DNA of 50,757 nt from NCBI GenBank assembly GCA_945957375.1, contig CAMFKX010000007.1:1-50757 (forward strand), read 5' to 3'. Shown piece after piece: positions 48,392 to 50,757 of this stretch (position 1 is its first letter; the number at the start of each line of letters is the position of its first letter). The position numbers and the translations under genes are program-made. This DNA is from an uncultured Roseiarcus sp. (lineage in GTDB: Bacteria > Pseudomonadota > Alphaproteobacteria > Rhizobiales > Beijerinckiaceae). The notes beneath the pieces were generated by a model, which saw only the letters and a program-made list of their open reading frames with translations, was not told where the DNA came from and did not search any database.

Positions 48392-49057
48392 ATGGTCCTT
48401 AACATGAATTGGCGAAAAGACGACGCCGGCGGGCGCGACGGGCCGCGCGGCTATCATCACGGCAACCTGCGCGAGGAGCTGATCCGAGCGGCGCTCGACC
48501 TGATCGCGCGCAAGGGACCCGGCGGCTTCACCTTCGCGGAGGCGGCGCGCTCGACCGGCGTCAGCGCGGCGGCGCCCTACCGGCACTTCCGCGACAAGGA
48601 CGAATTGATGGCGAGCGTCGCCGAGCGCGGCTTCGAGCAGTTCGAGGCGGCCCTCCGGCGCGCGTGGAACGAGGGACGGCCCGACCCGTTTTCGGCGCTC
48701 GATCGGCTCGGACAGGCCTATCTGTCGTTCGCGGGCGCCGAGCCCGCCTATTATTCCGCGATGTTCGAGGCGGGAGTCGCGGTCGGCGACACGCCCTCGC
48801 TCAGGGCGGCGAGCGAGCGCGCCTTCGCCGTGCTGCGCAACGCGGCGGAAGGACTCTGCGCGACGATGCCCGCCCCGGGGCGGCCGCCGGCGCTGATGGT
48901 CGCGCTGCACATCTGGGCGATGGCGCACGGCGTCGCCTCGCTGTTCGGACGCGGCGACGGAGCGCGGCGCGCGCTGCCGATGTCGGCCTCGGAACTCCTC
49001 GAGGCCGACATGCTGATCTACCTGCGCGGGCTCGGCGCCGAGCGGCCGCGGGCGTAA
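48392..49057 (+). CDS. TetR-family transcriptional regulator
   Basis: 'YHHGNLREELIRAALDLIARKGPGGFTFAEAARSTGVSAAAPYRHFRDKDELM'. Confidence 0.92.
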   Translation: MVLNMNWRKDDAGGRDGPRGYHHGNLREELIRAALDLIARKGPGGFTFAEAARSTGVSAAAPYRHFRDKDELMASVAERGFEQFEAALRRAWNEGRPDPFSALDRLGQAYLSFAGAEPAYYSAMFEAGVAVGDTPSLRAASERAFAVLRNAAEGLCATMPAPGRPPALMVALHIWAMAHGVASLFGRGDGARRALPMSASELLEADMLIYLRGLGAERPRA

Positions 49058-49103
49058 TCGTCGACGTCGCGAGCCTCTTGACAGACCGGGCTGCGCCGAA
49101 GTA

Positions 49104-49118
49104 AATGTATATTACATT
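49104..49118. promoter_or_regulatory. Palindrome AATGTA-TAT-TACATT, probable TetR operator
   Basis: Perfect 6-bp arms between the TetR gene and DUF2852 gene; half-site AATGTA also upstream of tetR (TAATGTAATGG). Confidence 0.55.
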
Positions 49119-49143
49119 CACACGTAAGGAGGCAGGTCAGATT

Positions 49144-49596
49144 ATGGCGTTTCTTCTCACCGCATTGGCGTTCCTGTGGTGGTGGCCGGTCGGACTGCTG
49201 GCGCTGTTCCTGTTCGCGCGACGGAGCCGCTGGCGTGATCACGCCTATCTGACGGAGGGCGCCGCAATGTCGAACTGGGAGTGCCGCATGGACCGCGGCG
49301 ACCGCTGGGAGCGCAAGATCGCCCGCATGCAGGACCGGATGGACCGCATGCGGTCGCACGTGGACCGCGCCCGCGGCGGCGGCTGGTTCGGGTCGTCCTC
49401 GAGCGGCAACCGCGCCTTCGACGACTATCGCGCCGAGACGCTGAAACGGCTCGAGGAGGAGCAGCGCGAGTTCAAGGACTTCCTCGAACGCCTGCGCCTC
49501 GCCAGGGACCGTTCCGAGTTCGATCAGTTCATGGCCGATCGACGCGGACGGCCGGTCGAACCCGACGCCTCGCGCCCCGAGCCGCCGGCGGCCTGA
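49144..49596 (+). CDS. DUF2852-type membrane-anchored protein
   Basis: N-term TM 'FLLTALAFLWWWPVGLLALFLFARRSRW', C-term 'AFDDYRAETLKRLEEEQREFKDFLERLRLARDRSEFDQFMADRR'. Confidence 0.85.
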   Translation: MAFLLTALAFLWWWPVGLLALFLFARRSRWRDHAYLTEGAAMSNWECRMDRGDRWERKIARMQDRMDRMRSHVDRARGGGWFGSSSSGNRAFDDYRAETLKRLEEEQREFKDFLERLRLARDRSEFDQFMADRRGRPVEPDASRPEPPAA

Positions 49597-49632
49597 CCGG
49601 CGCCGCGAGCGCCGGACCCTCAGCGATCGCGC

Positions 49633-49669
49633 AAAGCCCGCCCGGACCGATCAAGTCCGGGCGGGCTTT
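49633..49669 (+). terminator. Intrinsic terminator-like hairpin
   Basis: AAAGCCCGCCCGGAC-CGATCAA-GTCCGGGCGGGCTTT, 15-bp perfect stem, short T tract at 3' side. Confidence 0.85.
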
Positions 49670-49737
49670 CGTTTCCGCGGGCTTGGCTTGTGCGGCGGAA
49701 GCGGACACACTCCGTCTGTTTCGGGGGGGCGGACGCG

Positions 49738-50655
49738 ATGGCGGGCAGCGAGTTCAGGTTTATCGCCGACGACGGCGCGAGCCTTCTCGGGAGAAGGTGG
49801 CTCCCCGAAGGGCCGCCGCGCGCCGCGGTCCAGATCGCCCACGGCCTCGCCGAGCATTCCGCCCGCTACGCCCGACTCGCCGCGGCGCTGAACGCGGCCG
49901 GCTACGCGGCCTACGCCTCCGACCATCGCGGCCACGGCCCGGCCTGCGCCCCCGCCGATCTCGGCCATTTCGCCGACCGCGACGGCTGGGCGAAAGTCGC
50001 GGGCGACCTCTGGACCTTCAACCGGCGGATCGCCGCCGAGCAGCCGGGCGTCCCGATCGTGTTCCTCGGCCACTCGATGGGCTCGTTCCTCGGCCGCACC
50101 TTCGTCGCGGCCCATTCCGACGCGCTCGCGGGCGCCGCCTTCTCCGGGTCCGACGGCAAGCCGCCGGCGATCGCCGCACTCGGGCGCCTCATCGCCCGCG
50201 CCGAATGCCTGCGCCTCGGGGCGCGGGGCCAGAGCTCCCTACTGGTATCGATGATGTTCGGCGCGTTCAACAAGCCGTTCGCGCCGGCCCGCACCGAATT
50301 CGACTGGCTGTCGCGCGACCCCGCCGAGGTCGACGCCTATGTCGCCGACCCGCTGTGCGGCCTTCCGTTCTCCACCCAGCTCGCGATCGACCTCCTCGAC
50401 GCGCTCGCCGGCGCGGCCGGGCTTTCGACCCTGTCCAGCATCCGCAGGGACCTGCCGATCCTCGTCTTCTCCGGCGAGAGGGATCCGGTCGGGGCGAACC
50501 TGCAGAGCCTGATCGACGCGCTGAAGGCGACCGGATTCGCCCGCCTCACGACGCGCATCTATCCCGGCGCGCGGCACGAGACGCTGAACGAGACCAACCG
50601 CGACGAGGTGACTCGCGACCTGATCGCCTGGCTCGACGGGGCCGTGCCCGGCTAG
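49738..50655 (+). CDS. Alpha/beta hydrolase (monoacylglycerol lipase/S33-like)
   Basis: 'IAHGLAEHSARYARLAAALNAAGYAAYASDHRGHG', nucleophile 'GHSMGSFLGR'. Confidence 0.92.
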   Translation: MAGSEFRFIADDGASLLGRRWLPEGPPRAAVQIAHGLAEHSARYARLAAALNAAGYAAYASDHRGHGPACAPADLGHFADRDGWAKVAGDLWTFNRRIAAEQPGVPIVFLGHSMGSFLGRTFVAAHSDALAGAAFSGSDGKPPAIAALGRLIARAECLRLGARGQSSLLVSMMFGAFNKPFAPARTEFDWLSRDPAEVDAYVADPLCGLPFSTQLAIDLLDALAGAAGLSTLSSIRRDLPILVFSGERDPVGANLQSLIDALKATGFARLTTRIYPGARHETLNETNRDEVTRDLIAWLDGAVPG

Positions 50656-50757
50656 GGCCGCGGCCGTCCAGGACGGCGGCCGGGCGGCCGCCAGGCGCCC
50701 GAATAAAACCGATATAAAAAGGACTTTCAAAGTTGACGTCAACCGATAATTACACTT

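Overview
A 50.8 kb high-GC alphaproteobacterial contig (probably Hyphomicrobiales/Rhizobiales; lineage is an inference). Most of the window (about 2-43 kb) is one large exopolysaccharide (EPS) biosynthesis, export and regulation island. The right end is ordinary chromosome: YkgJ-like protein, cupin, tRNA-Ser(UGA), pyrG, TetR/DUF2852 and an alpha/beta hydrolase. Bases 1-48 are an untrimmed Illumina Nextera i7 adapter, so the left-most histidine kinase is truncated artificially. The main observation is that the island resembles the Vibrio fischeri Syp locus in parts and partly in order: STAS protein, small lipoprotein, multi-SLBB Wza-like exporter and CpsD/SypD-like ATPase in sequence; a GT4 followed by a fused GT2/initiating sugar-phosphate transferase (SypQ+SypR-like); a HATPase-REC-PP2C protein with SypE architecture; and a sigma54 response regulator of SypG type. 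By eye I find eight -24/-12 (sigma54) promoter-like sequences (GG-N10-GC), nearly all just upstream of island genes, plus a recurring CGGATTGCGAA-type motif in the same intergenic regions that could be an activator site. One sigma54-like promoter abuts a divergent exosortase-like gene that is translationally coupled to an EpsI-like protein and a hybrid histidine kinase, opposite a PEP-CTERM-like secreted protein. This suggests one sigma54 regulon combining EPS synthesis, a partner switch and an exosortase sorting system. Assignments come from motif reading only; no database searches were run.
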